Positions 29,265 to 38,508 of a stretch of 64,000 bases of DNA are shown piece by piece; the first letter of the stretch is position 1; each line of letters starts with the position of its first letter. The translations under genes and the position numbers were made by a program. The DNA is from Microbacterium laevaniformans (GTDB lineage Bacteria; Actinomycetota; Actinomycetes; Actinomycetales; Microbacteriaceae). Below the pieces are notes generated by a model that was given only the letters and a program-made list of their open reading frames with translations, had not been told where the DNA came from and made no database searches. Where the stretch lies: contig NZ_JAFBCE010000001.1 in assembly GCF_016907555.1 (NCBI RefSeq), positions 1,488,001 to 1,552,000 of the forward strand. Reading direction: 5' to 3'.

Positions 29265-29858
29265 GTGATCCGCCGCACCGTTGCCCGCGTGTTCTGGTCG
29301 TGCAGCCGGTGGCGGCTGGCGACGACCCCCGCTCCGGAGCGCCCCACCGTACTCATCGGCGCGCCGCACACGTCCAACTGGGACTTCGTGTTCATGCTCG
29401 CCATCTCGTGGCGTCTGGGGATGCGCATCCACTGGCTCGGCAAGGACACGCTCTTCCGCGGCTGGCGACGACCCGTCATGAACGCTCTCGGCGGCATCCC
29501 CGTCGACCGTGCCGACGCAGGCCGCGTGGTCGAGGACATCGTCGCCCGCATTCGCGCCGGGGAGGTCTTCGGCCTCGTGGTCACTCCCGACGGCACCCGC
29601 GGGCGCAACGCGTTCTGGAAGAACGGCTTCTACCGCATCGCCCGCGAGACCGGCATGCCGCTGACGCTCGGCTACGTCGACCGTACGACGATGACGACCG
29701 GGCTCGGGCCGACCCTCGCTCTCACGGGGGACGTGGCCCGCGACATGGACGCGATCCGTGCCTTCTACGCCGACAAGGCGGGCTTTCGACCAGAGCGCCG
29801 CACCGAGCCCCGGCTCCGCGACGAGACGGGCGCGGCGGGTCCGTCAGACCACGGTTAG
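29265..29858 (+). CDS. PlsC-type 1-acylglycerol-phosphate acyltransferase-like
   Basis: A 197-aa acyltransferase-fold protein. The HX4D motif is in APHTSNWDFVF, and TPDGTRGR matches the glycerolipid acyltransferase block III. It is shorter than typical PlsC and lacks a strong membrane anchor. The GTG at 29265 follows a TAGAGT -10 by six bases (leaderless). Exact acyl acceptor unknown. rsmD follows ten bases later with its own leaderless promoter. Confidence 0.82.
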   Translation: MIRRTVARVFWSCSRWRLATTPAPERPTVLIGAPHTSNWDFVFMLAISWRLGMRIHWLGKDTLFRGWRRPVMNALGGIPVDRADAGRVVEDIVARIRAGEVFGLVVTPDGTRGRNAFWKNGFYRIARETGMPLTLGYVDRTTMTTGLGPTLALTGDVARDMDAIRAFYADKAGFRPERRTEPRLRDETGAAGPSDHG

Positions 29859-29867
29859 GGTGAACAC

Positions 29868-30428
29868 GTGACGCGCATCATCTCCGGAGCCGCCGGTTCT
29901 CTCACGCTCGGTGTCCCGGATGCCGGGACGCGCCCGACCAGCGACCGCGTGCGTGAATCGCTCTTCGGCGCTCTCGACGCGGCCGACATCGTCGACGGAG
30001 CCGCCGTGCTGGATCTTTTCGCCGGTTCGGGCGCCCTCGGGCTCGAGGCAGCCAGCCGGGGCGCGGCATCCGTCGATCTCGTCGAGAAGGCGCCGCGCGC
30101 CGCGGCCGTCGCCGACCGCAACGCTCGCACCGTCGCGAAGGTGCTCCCGGGCACGCCGATCCGAGTGCACCGCAGCTCCGTCGAGGCGTACCTGCGGGCC
30201 ACCGCCCGCACGTTTGATCTCGTTTTCATCGATCCGCCGTACGACCTCGCCGACACCGAACTCGCTCGCGTGCTGGAAATGCTCGCGCCGCGACTGGCGC
30301 CCGACGCGCTCGTGGTCGTCGAGCGCGCGACCCGCTCCGGCGCCCCCACGCTGCCCGACGCGCTGCAGTACGAGCGCGACAAGAGCTACGGCGACACGAC
30401 GCTGTGGTGGGTACGCCCGCAGTCCTGA
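29868..30428 (+). CDS. rsmD: 16S rRNA (guanine966-N2)-methyltransferase
   Basis: Methylates G966 of 16S rRNA. The SAM-binding motif VLDLFAGSGALGLEAASRGA and the catalytic DLVFIDPPYDL (DPPY) are present. Length 186 aa. The GTG at 29868 follows TAGGGT by exactly six bases, so the promoter lies inside the end of the preceding gene. In many bacteria rsmD neighbours coaD; here they are 3 kb apart around recG. Confidence 0.94.
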   Translation: MTRIISGAAGSLTLGVPDAGTRPTSDRVRESLFGALDAADIVDGAAVLDLFAGSGALGLEAASRGAASVDLVEKAPRAAAVADRNARTVAKVLPGTPIRVHRSSVEAYLRATARTFDLVFIDPPYDLADTELARVLEMLAPRLAPDALVVVERATRSGAPTLPDALQYERDKSYGDTTLWWVRPQS

Positions 30429-30480
30429 GACGACGGCGATCGCCCGCGCCGTCGCCGCGGTGCGCGGCGCCTCGGCCGCA

Positions 30481-31464
30481 TCAGCCGCGGGCCGCGTCCC
30501 AGTCCCGGTGCGGATCCCACCCGCCGACGCCGGCTGACGACGCACCTCCGACGGTGACGTGTGGCGTCGCGTCGGCGATCACGGTGCCGACACGCCGGAA
30601 ACCCTCCGGCAGGGCGGCTCCGGATGGGAACGTGGCGAGCAGCTCGTGATCCTCCCCGCCTCGAAGCGCCATGTCGTCCAGCTCCGGGCTCAGATCGATC
30701 CGCACGCCGGACGCTTCCGCCATACGCGTCGCATCCAGCAGAAGTCCGTCGGACACGTCCATCATCGCGGTCGCGCCCGACCGCGCGGCCAGAGGGCCGA
30801 GCGCGAGCGGCGGGCGCGGACGCAGCTGGGCAGCGAGATCGGCGCGCTCACGGTCGGTGAGGACCGACGGATCGACGGCGAGGGGGCGGCCCTCGGCATC
30901 CCGGAATCGATCGAACAGCAGGGCGAGCCCCCGTGCTGCCGCGCCGAGCTCACCCGTGACGGCGACGATGTCGCCCGGACGCGCTCCCGAACGCAGCACG
31001 GCCGCTTCGCCGTCCAGTGAGCCCAGCACCGTCACCGCGATCGTCAGCGTGTCGGATGCCGCGAGATCCCCACCCTCCACCGCGCATCCCGGCGCGAGTG
31101 CGTCGCACGCCGCCCGCAGTCCGCGCGCGAGAGCCTCGACGAACGCGACCGGCGTGTCATCGGGAAGCGTGAGAGCCACCACCAGCGCGGTCGGGCGGGC
31201 GCCCATCGCGGCGATGTCGGAGAGGTTGACCGCGGCGGCCTTCCAGCCCAGGTCCTCCCCGCTCGACCACGCGAGCCGGAAATCGGGGCCGTGCACGAGC
31301 GTGTCGGTCGAGACCACGACGCGGCCGTCCGGAGCCGCCAGCACCGCGGCATCGTCGCCGGGCCCGACGAGCGCGCGCGACGAGCCGTCGAGGACGGTGA
31401 AGATGCGCGACAAGAGCTGCCGCTCCCCCAGGTCGCGGACGGTCGGGGCGATCGGTGTGCTCAC
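30481..31464 (-). CDS. thiL: Thiamine-monophosphate kinase
   Basis: Last step of thiamine diphosphate synthesis. The AIR-synthase-like fold is seen in LVGPGDDAAVLAAPDGRVVVSTD, DLGWKAAAVNLSDIAAMGARP, VEGGDLAASDTLTIAVTVLG and MMDVSDGLLLDATRMAEAS. Length 327 aa. GTG at 31464 follows a TACCGT -10 by six bases (leaderless). It is divergent from the DUF3515 gene over only 22 bases. Confidence 0.94.
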   Translation of the reverse strand: MSTPIAPTVRDLGERQLLSRIFTVLDGSSRALVGPGDDAAVLAAPDGRVVVSTDTLVHGPDFRLAWSSGEDLGWKAAAVNLSDIAAMGARPTALVVALTLPDDTPVAFVEALARGLRAACDALAPGCAVEGGDLAASDTLTIAVTVLGSLDGEAAVLRSGARPGDIVAVTGELGAAARGLALLFDRFRDAEGRPLAVDPSVLTDRERADLAAQLRPRPPLALGPLAARSGATAMMDVSDGLLLDATRMAEASGVRIDLSPELDDMALRGGEDHELLATFPSGAALPEGFRRVGTVIADATPHVTVGGASSAGVGGWDPHRDWDAARG

Positions 31465-31470
31465 CGCTCC

Positions 31471-31480
31471 ACGGTAGCCT
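31471..31480. promoter_or_regulatory. Overlapping divergent -10 boxes (thiL / DUF3515)
   Basis: Minus strand: TACCGT at 31476-31471, six bases before the thiL GTG. Plus strand: TAGCCT at 31475-31480, six bases before the DUF3515 ATG. The two -10 boxes share positions 31475-31476, so both transcripts would be leaderless and start about 22 bases apart. Confidence 0.6.
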
Positions 31481-31486
31481 GGAGTG

Positions 31487-31966
31487 ATGTCCCGCTCGCG
31501 CCTGATCGTCGCCCCTCTGAGCGTGGCAGTGGCGCTCGGCATCGCCCTCGGTACCGCCGGCTGCAGCTCCACCGTCTCGATGACACCGGCGAAGGGAGCC
31601 AACGACCCGGCATGTGCGGCGGTGACCTCTCGTCTGCCGGCCACCGTCGACGGCCAGCCGCGCCGATGGACCGACGCCCAGGCCACGGGTGCGTGGGGCA
31701 GCCCCGCCAGCGTCCTGCTGACGTGCGGGCTCGACGCGCCGGGACCGTCGACGCTCGTCTGCCAGACCGTCGACGGCATCGACTGGCTGATGGATGATTC
31801 CGAGGCGCCGAAGTACCGGTTCACCACGTTCGGCCGTACCCCCGCGGTGCAGGTGTACCTCGACTATGACGTCGTCAGCGGACGCGACGTGCTCAGCGCA
31901 CTGTCCTCCGCTGTACAGCAGCTGCCCACGGATGGCCGCAGCTGCATCGCCCGCCCGTCCTCCTAA
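31487..31966 (+). CDS. DUF3515 lipoprotein
   Basis: A 159-aa exported protein with an actinobacterial DUF3515 look. The signal peptide ends in a lipobox, ALGTAGC. Four more cysteines (ACAAV, LTCGL, LVCQT, SCIARP) could form disulfides. Function unknown; genes of this family often sit near ddl and thiL, as here. The start at 31487 follows TAGCCT by six bases; a GTG is three bases earlier. Confidence 0.85.
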   Translation: MSRSRLIVAPLSVAVALGIALGTAGCSSTVSMTPAKGANDPACAAVTSRLPATVDGQPRRWTDAQATGAWGSPASVLLTCGLDAPGPSTLVCQTVDGIDWLMDDSEAPKYRFTTFGRTPAVQVYLDYDVVSGRDVLSALSSAVQQLPTDGRSCIARPSS

Positions 31967-31984
31967 GACGATCCGTGCCGGTCG

Positions 31985-33067
31985 TCAGCGCACGCGCGCG
32001 AGATCGATCAGCTCGCTGATGAGGTCGCGGTAGCTCATTCCCGTCGCGATCCAGCACTTCGGAAACATCGAGATGGGCGTGAACCCCGGCATCGTGTTCA
32101 CCTCGTTGACGAAGAACTCGGTTCCGGTGAAGAAGAAGTCGACTCGAGCCAGACCCTCGCCGCCCAGCGCCTCGAACGCACGGGCAGCGACGCGCTGCAT
32201 CTCGGCGAGCTCACCGCCCTGCAGCCGGGCGGGGCAGACGAGCTCGATGCCGGCGGCATCGAGGTACTTCGCCTCGAAGTCGTAGAAGTCCCGTCCCGTG
32301 ATCACGATCTCACCGGCGACGCTGACACGCGGGGCGTCGCCGTCTCGACCGGCAAGCACGCCGCATTCGACCTCGCGGCCGACGACCGCCTGCTCGACCA
32401 GCACCGTGCCGTCTTCCGCGAAGGCGGTCGCCAGAGCGGCATCCAGCTCGCTCCACTCGGACACCTTCGACACGCCGACGCTCGACCCGGCGCGGGCCGG
32501 CTTGACGAACGCCGGCAGCCCGAGCGCGCGGATGCGCCGGTGCCACAGGTCGCGGTCACGCGCCAGCGCCGCCTCGGTGACGGTGACCCAGGGAACGACG
32601 GGAACGCCGGCAGCCTTCAGAACGCTCTTGGTGGTGTGCTTGTCCATGCCGATCGCCGACATCAGCAGCCCAGCGCCGACGTAGGGCAGATCGAGCAGCT
32701 CGAGGAAGCCCTGGATCGTGCCGTCCTCGCCGAAGCGGCCGTGCAGGATCGGGAAGACGACGTCGATGTCGCCGAGCGAGCGGATGCCGTCGGCATCCTG
32801 AACGCGCAGCTCACGGGAGCGGATGGAGTCCGGCCACAGGATGCGCGTGCCGTTGTCGACGACTTCCGGCAGACGTTCCGGGTTGAGTGCGAACTTGTCG
32901 GGGTCGTCGTCTTCGAGCACGAAAGCGCCGTCGCGCGTGATGCCTACCGGGATGACGTCGAAGCGATCACGGTCGATCGCCCGAAGCACGCCGCCCGCCG
33001 TCGCGGAGCTGATCGCGTGCTCGCTGGAACGCCCTCCGAAGAGCACCGCCACTACCGCTTTGTCCAT
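31985..33067 (-). CDS. ddl: D-alanine--D-alanine ligase
   Basis: Makes the D-Ala-D-Ala dipeptide for peptidoglycan. ATP-grasp features: VLFGGRSSEHAISSATA (N-terminal), HGRFGEDGTIQGFLELLDLPYVG, PAFVKPARAGSSVGVSKV, and EVNTMPGFTPISMFP near the end. Length 360 aa. The start at 33067 has GAGAGG upstream and lies inside the 3' end of the gpsA frame by 101 bases. Confidence 0.95.
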   Translation of the reverse strand: MDKAVVAVLFGGRSSEHAISSATAGGVLRAIDRDRFDVIPVGITRDGAFVLEDDDPDKFALNPERLPEVVDNGTRILWPDSIRSRELRVQDADGIRSLGDIDVVFPILHGRFGEDGTIQGFLELLDLPYVGAGLLMSAIGMDKHTTKSVLKAAGVPVVPWVTVTEAALARDRDLWHRRIRALGLPAFVKPARAGSSVGVSKVSEWSELDAALATAFAEDGTVLVEQAVVGREVECGVLAGRDGDAPRVSVAGEIVITGRDFYDFEAKYLDAAGIELVCPARLQGGELAEMQRVAARAFEALGGEGLARVDFFFTGTEFFVNEVNTMPGFTPISMFPKCWIATGMSYRDLISELIDLARVR

Positions 33068-34103
33068 GCTGGGTCCTCTCGCCCGTGGGCTTGTCGTCGT
33101 CGGTGGTCAGATGCGGCGCGATGTCGCGAGGATTCATCGTGCCGTCCAGAACCATCTTGACCTGTTCCACGATGGGCATCTGGACGCCGGAGGCGCGGGC
33201 CAGCTGCAGCACCGGTGCCACCGAGGCGAGTCCCTCGGCGGTTTGGTTCATCTGCTTCACGACGTCCTGGAAGCTGTAGCCCTGGCCGAGGAGTCGCCCG
33301 GCGGTGTTGTTGCGGCTCAGCGGAGACTGACACGTCGCGATCAGGTCGCCGAGACCGGCCAGCCCCTGCAGCGTCTCCGGCTGAGCGCCCTGGGCCACGG
33401 CGAAGTCGGTCATCTCCACGAGACCGCGCGTGATGATGGAGGCCTTCGTGTTCTCGCCGTAACCGACGCCGTCGACGATGCCGATCGCGACGGCGATGAG
33501 GTTCTTCAGCACACCGCCGAACTCGGTGCCGATCACATCCGTGTTCACGAAAGTCCGGAAGTAGACGTTGCGAGCGCGCCGGGCGACCGCCTCGGCCGTG
33601 TCACGGCTGGTGGAGGAGATGACGGCTGCCGTGGGCTGCTCCCGGGCGATCTCGAGCGCAAGGTTCGGGCCGGACGCGACGGCGATGCGGGCCGGGTCGC
33701 AGTGCAGCTCCTCGACGATCACCTCGCTCATCCGCCGCCCGCTGCGCTTCTCGACGCCCTTCATCAACGACACGATCGGGGCATCGGTGTCGCGCACCAG
33801 GGGGCGCACCGCCTTCAGATTCTGCCGGAGGGCCTGGCTCGAGATCGCGAGGTAGACCTGCGACGCACCCTCCAGCGCCTCCGAGAGGTGCGTCGTCGCC
33901 GACATCGTGCGCGGCAGGTTGATGCCGGGCAGGTACTCGCTGTTACGGTGCCCTTCCTGGATCTCCTGGGCGAGCTCCGCGCGGCGAGCCCACATCACCA
34001 CGTGAGCACCGCCGTCGGCGAGCACCTTGCCGAACGTGGTTCCCCAGCTGCCCGAGCCGATCACCGCGACCCGCGGCAATGCCGACTCGCCCCTACGCGT
34101 CAA
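32967..34103 (-). CDS. gpsA: Glycerol-3-phosphate dehydrogenase [NAD(P)+]
   Basis: Reduces dihydroxyacetone phosphate to glycerol-3-phosphate for phospholipids. The N-terminal VAVIGSGSWGTTFGKVLADGG dinucleotide loop, KGVEKRSGRRMSEV, GPNLALEIA, and FGGVLKNLIAVAIGIVDG with the catalytic Lys are clear. I chose the TTG at 34103, which overlaps the plsC stop; an ATG at 34166 would add 21 Arg-rich residues that are the shadow of plsC. The C-terminal ~33 residues are read inside ddl (101-bp overlap), which is unusual. Confidence 0.92.
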   Translation of the reverse strand: MTRRGESALPRVAVIGSGSWGTTFGKVLADGGAHVVMWARRAELAQEIQEGHRNSEYLPGINLPRTMSATTHLSEALEGASQVYLAISSQALRQNLKAVRPLVRDTDAPIVSLMKGVEKRSGRRMSEVIVEELHCDPARIAVASGPNLALEIAREQPTAAVISSTSRDTAEAVARRARNVYFRTFVNTDVIGTEFGGVLKNLIAVAIGIVDGVGYGENTKASIITRGLVEMTDFAVAQGAQPETLQGLAGLGDLIATCQSPLSRNNTAGRLLGQGYSFQDVVKQMNQTAEGLASVAPVLQLARASGVQMPIVEQVKMVLDGTMNPRDIAPHLTTDDDKPTGERTQHGQSGSGGALRRAFQRARDQLRDGGRRASGDRP

Positions 34104-34881
34104 GGCGGCCCGTCTCGTTCTGCCCGTGCGCAGACGGGTTCCACCGTTCGCTCGGCGGCCGTTCATCGCGCAAGGTGCCCAACAGCGCAGCGATGTCGGC
34201 CATCACGGCATCGGTGGCGGCGATGAGGTTCGCAGACCCCGTCGCGCCGGGGCCGGTGAAGGCCGAGAGGTCGGTCGCCGGGCCGAGGGCAAGGCGAACG
34301 CGACGGCGCGGCGGCCAGAAGCGGAGCTTGCCGTACCGCGGGAGGATCTGCTGCACGCCCCACGTCGCCGCCGGGATGACGGGAATCGGCTCACCGGCGG
34401 CCAGCGCGAGGCGCACCGCGCCGGTCTTGCCGCGCATGGGCCACATGTCGGGGTCACGCGTGAGCGAGCCCTCCGGGTAGACGATGACGCCGCGGCCATG
34501 GGTCACCAGATCCTCCGACTGCTGAAGGGTCTGCTTCGCCGCGGCCGACGACGAGGCCCGGGCGACCGGGACCATGCCGGTCGCGCGCAAGGCCGCCCCG
34601 AGCACGGGAACGCGGAACAGGCTCTCCTTCGCCATGAACCGCGGTGCGCGGCCCATACGCCACGTGCCCACCGCGATGATCAGCGGATCGAACTCGCTGT
34701 AGTGATTCGGGGCCAGCACGTAGGGGCCTTCCGCCGGAAGGTGCTCCGCACCGCTGATCTCGATCTTCGCGAACCAGCCGACCGCCGGCACGATGATGGC
34801 CGCGAGCGGCCAGAAGACCGACGGACGCGTCTTCTCCGGAGAGGCCCGGCGCCGCGGCGCCGGGCGCGCCGTGCCCGTCAT
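34093..34881 (-). CDS. plsC: 1-acyl-sn-glycerol-3-phosphate acyltransferase
   Basis: Second acylation step of phospholipid synthesis. HX4D is present in APNHYSEFDPLII, and VIVYPEGSLTRD forms the phosphate-binding block; VPVIPAATWG follows. One hydrophobic N-terminal segment (FWPLAAIIVPAVGWF) probably anchors it. Length 262 aa. Start overlaps the murA stop as ATGA, and its end overlaps gpsA, so murA-plsC-gpsA-ddl form one unit linking wall and lipid synthesis. Confidence 0.93.
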   Translation of the reverse strand: MTGTARPAPRRRASPEKTRPSVFWPLAAIIVPAVGWFAKIEISGAEHLPAEGPYVLAPNHYSEFDPLIIAVGTWRMGRAPRFMAKESLFRVPVLGAALRATGMVPVARASSSAAAKQTLQQSEDLVTHGRGVIVYPEGSLTRDPDMWPMRGKTGAVRLALAAGEPIPVIPAATWGVQQILPRYGKLRFWPPRRRVRLALGPATDLSAFTGPGATGSANLIAATDAVMADIAALLGTLRDERPPSERWNPSAHGQNETGRLDA

Positions 34882-36236
34882 CCGACGACGTCGAAGTCGG
34901 CGCCGAGGATCGTGAGCTTCTCGAGGAACTTCTCATATCCGCGACGAATGATGTCGACGCCCGCCACGCGCGAACGCCCCTGCGCCGCCAACGCCGCGAT
35001 CACATAGCTGTAGCCGCCGCGGAGGTCCGGAACGACCACATCGGCGCCGTGCAGCGGCGTCGGACCGGTGATCACCGCGGCCTGCTCCAGCGCGCGGCGC
35101 GCCACGCGCCGGTCGGGGCTGGCGATGCCCTCGGGGTGCACGACGATGTCGGCACCCATCTTGTTCAGAGCCTGCGTGAAGCCGAGCCGGTTCTCATAGA
35201 CGGTCTCGTGCACCGTCGAGACGCCCTCGGCCTGCGTCAGGGCCACGATGAGCGGCTGCTGCCAGTCGGTCATGAATCCCGGGTGGACGTCCGTCTCGAC
35301 GACGACGGGCTTCAGGGATCCCCCGCGGCGGAAGCGGATGCCGTCCTCGTGGATGTCGAAGTCGCCGCCCACCTTGCGGAAGACGTTGAGGAAGGTGAGC
35401 ATCTCCTGCTGCTTGGCTCCACCGACGAAGATGTCGCCGTCGGTGGCCAGGGCCGCGCACGCCCACGATGCGGCTTCGTTGCGGTCGAAGATGCTCCGGT
35501 GGTCGTAGCCGCGAAGGGTGTCGACGCCTTCGATGAAGATGACGCGGTTGGGCTCGTAGGAGATGATCGCGCCCATCTTCTGCAGCACGGCGATCAGATC
35601 CATGATCTCGGGCTCGATCGCGGCGTTTCGCAGCTCGGTCGTGCCCTTCGCGCGCACCGCGGTCAGCAGGACCTGCTCGGTGGCGCCCACGCTGGGGTAC
35701 GGCAGGGCGATGTTCGCGCCTTTGAGTCCGTTCGGCGCGGAAAGCCGGATGCCGCTGGGCAGCTTGTCGATGGTCGCACCGAAGGCGCGCAGAGCGTCGA
35801 GGTGGAAGTCGATCGGACGGTCGCCGATGCGACATCCGCCGAGATCCGGAATGAACGCCTGCCCGAGCAGATGCAGCAGCGGGCCGCAGAAGAGGATCGG
35901 GATACGGGACGCGCCGGCGTGCGCGTCGATCTCTTCCATGTGCGCGGAGACCGCACCGCGCGGGTCGAGACGCAGGACCCCTTCGCCCTCATCGGTGACG
36001 GTGACCCCGTGCACCTCCAGCAGAGAGCGCACGACCTTCACATCGCTGATGTCGGGGACATCGCGCAGCACGCTCTCGGACTCCCCGAGCAGCGCCGCCA
36101 CCATCGCCTTGGTCGCGAGGTTCTTCGCGCCCTTCACCTCGACGCGCCCCTTCAGCGGCCGTCCTCCGCGGATCTCGAGGACCGAAACCTCGCCTCCGGC
36201 GGGTGTCGACGCCGAAGCGCTCAGAAGGGTGTTCAT
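34878..36236 (-). CDS. murA: UDP-N-acetylglucosamine 1-carboxyvinyltransferase
   Basis: First committed step of peptidoglycan synthesis. The EPSP-synthase fold is seen from GRVEVKGAKNLATKAMVAALL to the end. The catalytic Cys that fosfomycin attacks is retained in LGGCRIGDRPIDFH, unlike the Asp of mycobacteria. Length 452 aa, with a short N-terminal extension of about 20 residues before the conserved start. It heads murA-plsC-gpsA-ddl. Confidence 0.95.
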   Translation of the reverse strand: MNTLLSASASTPAGGEVSVLEIRGGRPLKGRVEVKGAKNLATKAMVAALLGESESVLRDVPDISDVKVVRSLLEVHGVTVTDEGEGVLRLDPRGAVSAHMEEIDAHAGASRIPILFCGPLLHLLGQAFIPDLGGCRIGDRPIDFHLDALRAFGATIDKLPSGIRLSAPNGLKGANIALPYPSVGATEQVLLTAVRAKGTTELRNAAIEPEIMDLIAVLQKMGAIISYEPNRVIFIEGVDTLRGYDHRSIFDRNEAASWACAALATDGDIFVGGAKQQEMLTFLNVFRKVGGDFDIHEDGIRFRRGGSLKPVVVETDVHPGFMTDWQQPLIVALTQAEGVSTVHETVYENRLGFTQALNKMGADIVVHPEGIASPDRRVARRALEQAAVITGPTPLHGADVVVPDLRGGYSYVIAALAAQGRSRVAGVDIIRRGYEKFLEKLTILGADFDVVG

Positions 36237-36314
36237 GGATCGGACCTCACAGTGTGTGTCGAGGACGGGGAAGCGAAAGACAGATGATCGGCGCCGGTGA
36301 AGGCGCGATCCGTC

Positions 36315-36911
36315 CTAGCGAACGGGGAGCGTCCGCGGGCGCCACGCCTCGCGGCGCGCCTCGAACTGCGCGATCTTGTCCTCATTGCGCAGAGTCAGCC
36401 CGATGTCGTCCAGACCTTCGAGGAGCCTCCACCTAGTGTAATCGTCGATCTCGAACGAGACCCGGAGCTCGCCGATCACCGCCGTGCGCTCGAGAAGGTC
36501 GACCGTCATCTCGATCCCCGGCTGCGCCTCGATCTGGGCCCAGATGGCCTCCACGTCGGCCTCGGAGATCACACCGGTGACCAGGCCTTGCTTGCCCGCA
36601 TTGCCCCGGAAGATGTCGGCGAACTTCGGGCTCAGCACGACCTGGAAGCCGTAGTCGCGCAGGGCCCAGACGGCGTGTTCGCGGCTCGAGCCGGTACCGA
36701 AGTCCGGGCCCGCCACGAGGATCGAGGCGCGCGCGAACGCCGGCTGGTTGAGGACGAAATCAGGGTCCTGACGCCAGTTGGCGAACAGTGCGTCTTCGAA
36801 GCCCGTCTTGGTGACGCGCTTGAGATAGACGGCGGGGATGATCTGGTCGGTGTCGACCGCGGACCGCGTCAGCGCGGCGGCGATACCGGTGTGCGTCGTG
36901 AACTTCTCCAT
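36315..36911 (-). CDS. leuD: 3-isopropylmalate dehydratase small subunit
   Basis: Isomerises isopropylmalate in leucine synthesis with LeuC. The swivelling domain has [32 protein letters not shown] and [11 protein letters not shown]. Length 198 aa. Its ATG is one base after the leuC stop, so the two are co-translated. Confidence 0.96.
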   Translation of the reverse strand: MEKFTTHTGIAAALTRSAVDTDQIIPAVYLKRVTKTGFEDALFANWRQDPDFVLNQPAFARASILVAGPDFGTGSSREHAVWALRDYGFQVVLSPKFADIFRGNAGKQGLVTGVISEADVEAIWAQIEAQPGIEMTVDLLERTAVIGELRVSFEIDDYTRWRLLEGLDDIGLTLRNEDKIAQFEARREAWRPRTLPVR

Positions 36912-36912
36912 G

Positions 36913-38358
36913 TCAGGCCTCGACCTTCTCGACGGCGGGCAGATCGGACGGGCTGGCGAGCCGCCCCAGCACCGCCGTCGCGGCGGCCACCAGCGGCGAG
37001 ACGAGGTGAGTGCGGCCGCCCTTGCCCTGACGTCCTTCGAAGTTGCGGTTGCTCGTGGATGCGCACCGCTCCCCGGGGGCCAACTGGTCGGGGTTCATCC
37101 CGAGACACATCGAACAACCCGCGAAACGCCACTCCGCACCGAACGCGGTGAAGACCTTGTCGAGCCCCTCCGCCTCCGCTTCCAGACGTACCCGCGCCGA
37201 GCCGGGGACGACCATGACGCGGACGCCGTCGGCCTTGTGGCGGCCCTCGATGACCGAGGCGAAGGCGCGCAGATCTTCGATGCGGCTGTTCGTGCAGGAA
37301 CCCATGAAGACGGCATCCACCGTCACGTCCTTCAGCGGTGTCCCGGCGGCAAGGTCCATGTACGCGAGGGCGCGCTCGGCGGCCGCGCGCTCATTGGCGT
37401 CCGCGAAGGATGCCGGGTCGGGCACGACGTCACTCAGTGAGACGCCCTGGCCGGGGTTGGTGCCCCACGTGACGAAGGGCTCGAGCTCGTTCGCGTCGAG
37501 GAAGACCTCGGCGTCGTAGACCGCGCCCTCGTCGCTCGGGAGAGTCCGCCAGTAGGCGACGGCGTCGTCCCAGTCCTGACCCTGCGGAGCGTGCGGCTTG
37601 TCCTTGACGTAGGCGAACGTGGTCTCGTCCGGGGCGATCATGCCGGCGCGGGCCCCGGCCTCGATCGACATGTTGCACATCGTCATCCGGCCCTCCATCG
37701 ACAGCGACCGGATGGCGCTGCCGCGGAACTCGAGCACATAGCCTTGGCCACCGTTCGCGCCGATCTTGGCGATGATGGCGAGGATGATGTCCTTCGCGGT
37801 CACTCCCGGCTTCAGCTCTCCCTCGACCGTGATGGCCATCGTCTTGAAGGGCTTCAGCGGCAGCGTCTGCGTCGCCAGAACGTGCTCGACCTCGCTGGTA
37901 CCGATACCGAAGGCCATGGCGCCGAAAGCACCGTGCGTCGAGGTGTGACTGTCGCCGCAGACGACCGTGATCCCTGGCATGGTCAGACCCAGTTGGGGGC
38001 CGACGACGTGGACGATGCCCTGCTCCTTGTCGCCGAGGGAGTGCAGCCGTACGCCGAACTCCTCGGCGTTTCGGCGCAGGGTCTCGATCTGCGTGCGGCT
38101 GGTGAGATCGGCGATCGGCTTGTCGATCTCGAGCGTGGGCGTGTTGTGGTCCTCGGTCGCGATCGTCAGGTCGAGCCGGCGCACCGGACGCCCCTCGGCG
38201 CGGAGGCCGTCGAACGCCTGCGGGCTGGTCACTTCGTGCACGAGGTGCAGGTCGATGTAGATCAGGTCGGGCTGCCCCTCTTCGCCCTTCACCACGAGGT
38301 GGTCGTCCCAGACCTTCTCGGCGAGGGTCCGCGGGCGGTCGGGAATCGTTGTGCTCAT
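36913..38358 (-). CDS. leuC: 3-isopropylmalate dehydratase large subunit
   Basis: Aconitase-family [4Fe-4S] enzyme of leucine synthesis. Cluster Cys residues lie in [14 protein letters not shown] and [12 protein letters not shown], with [17 protein letters not shown] early. Length 481 aa. The ATG at 38358 is preceded by GGAGAACGAG, which also pairs with the upstream leader RNA, so its translation is probably regulated by leucine supply (see 38364-38470). Confidence 0.96.
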   Translation of the reverse strand: MSTTIPDRPRTLAEKVWDDHLVVKGEEGQPDLIYIDLHLVHEVTSPQAFDGLRAEGRPVRRLDLTIATEDHNTPTLEIDKPIADLTSRTQIETLRRNAEEFGVRLHSLGDKEQGIVHVVGPQLGLTMPGITVVCGDSHTSTHGAFGAMAFGIGTSEVEHVLATQTLPLKPFKTMAITVEGELKPGVTAKDIILAIIAKIGANGGQGYVLEFRGSAIRSLSMEGRMTMCNMSIEAGARAGMIAPDETTFAYVKDKPHAPQGQDWDDAVAYWRTLPSDEGAVYDAEVFLDANELEPFVTWGTNPGQGVSLSDVVPDPASFADANERAAAERALAYMDLAAGTPLKDVTVDAVFMGSCTNSRIEDLRAFASVIEGRHKADGVRVMVVPGSARVRLEAEAEGLDKVFTAFGAEWRFAGCSMCLGMNPDQLAPGERCASTSNRNFEGRQGKGGRTHLVSPLVAAATAVLGRLASPSDLPAVEKVEA

Positions 38359-38363
38359 GCTGT

Positions 38364-38441
38364 CTCGTTCTCCAGATAAGGGGATCAAGCCCGCGACGGA
38401 CTCCGCGACGAGAGAGGGCTCAGAACGAGGTCTCGTCGCGG
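38364..38441 (-). promoter_or_regulatory. Pseudoknotted leader RNA controlling leuC (LEU-type)
   Basis: Seen in the sequence: an 11-bp perfect stem (CCGCGACGAGA at 38441-38431 with TCTCGTCGCGG at 38413-38403). Its loop contains CTCGTTCT (38429-38422), which is exactly complementary to AGAACGAG (38371-38364) at the leuC ribosome-binding site. Stem plus loop pairing makes a pseudoknot that hides the leuC start. The 5' stem strand lies inside the leader peptide frame, just after its Leu codons. Confidence 0.8.
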
Positions 38442-38470
38442 CGGCTAAGGAGGAGGCGAGCGATCCGCAC
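38420..38470 (-). CDS. leuC leader peptide, 16 aa with three Leu codons
   Basis: A GTG-start peptide [16 protein letters not shown] with three adjacent Leu codons (CTC CTC CTT). A TAGTCT -10 ends six bases before the GTG, predicting a leaderless transcript. The stop codon falls in the loop of the regulatory stem. A ribosome stalled at the Leu codons would melt the stem and free the leuC start. Confidence 0.8.
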   Translation of the reverse strand: MRIARLLLSRRDETSF

Positions 38471-38508
38471 CGGCTCAGACTACCACCGCGACGATCGGCG
38501 CCGGATCG

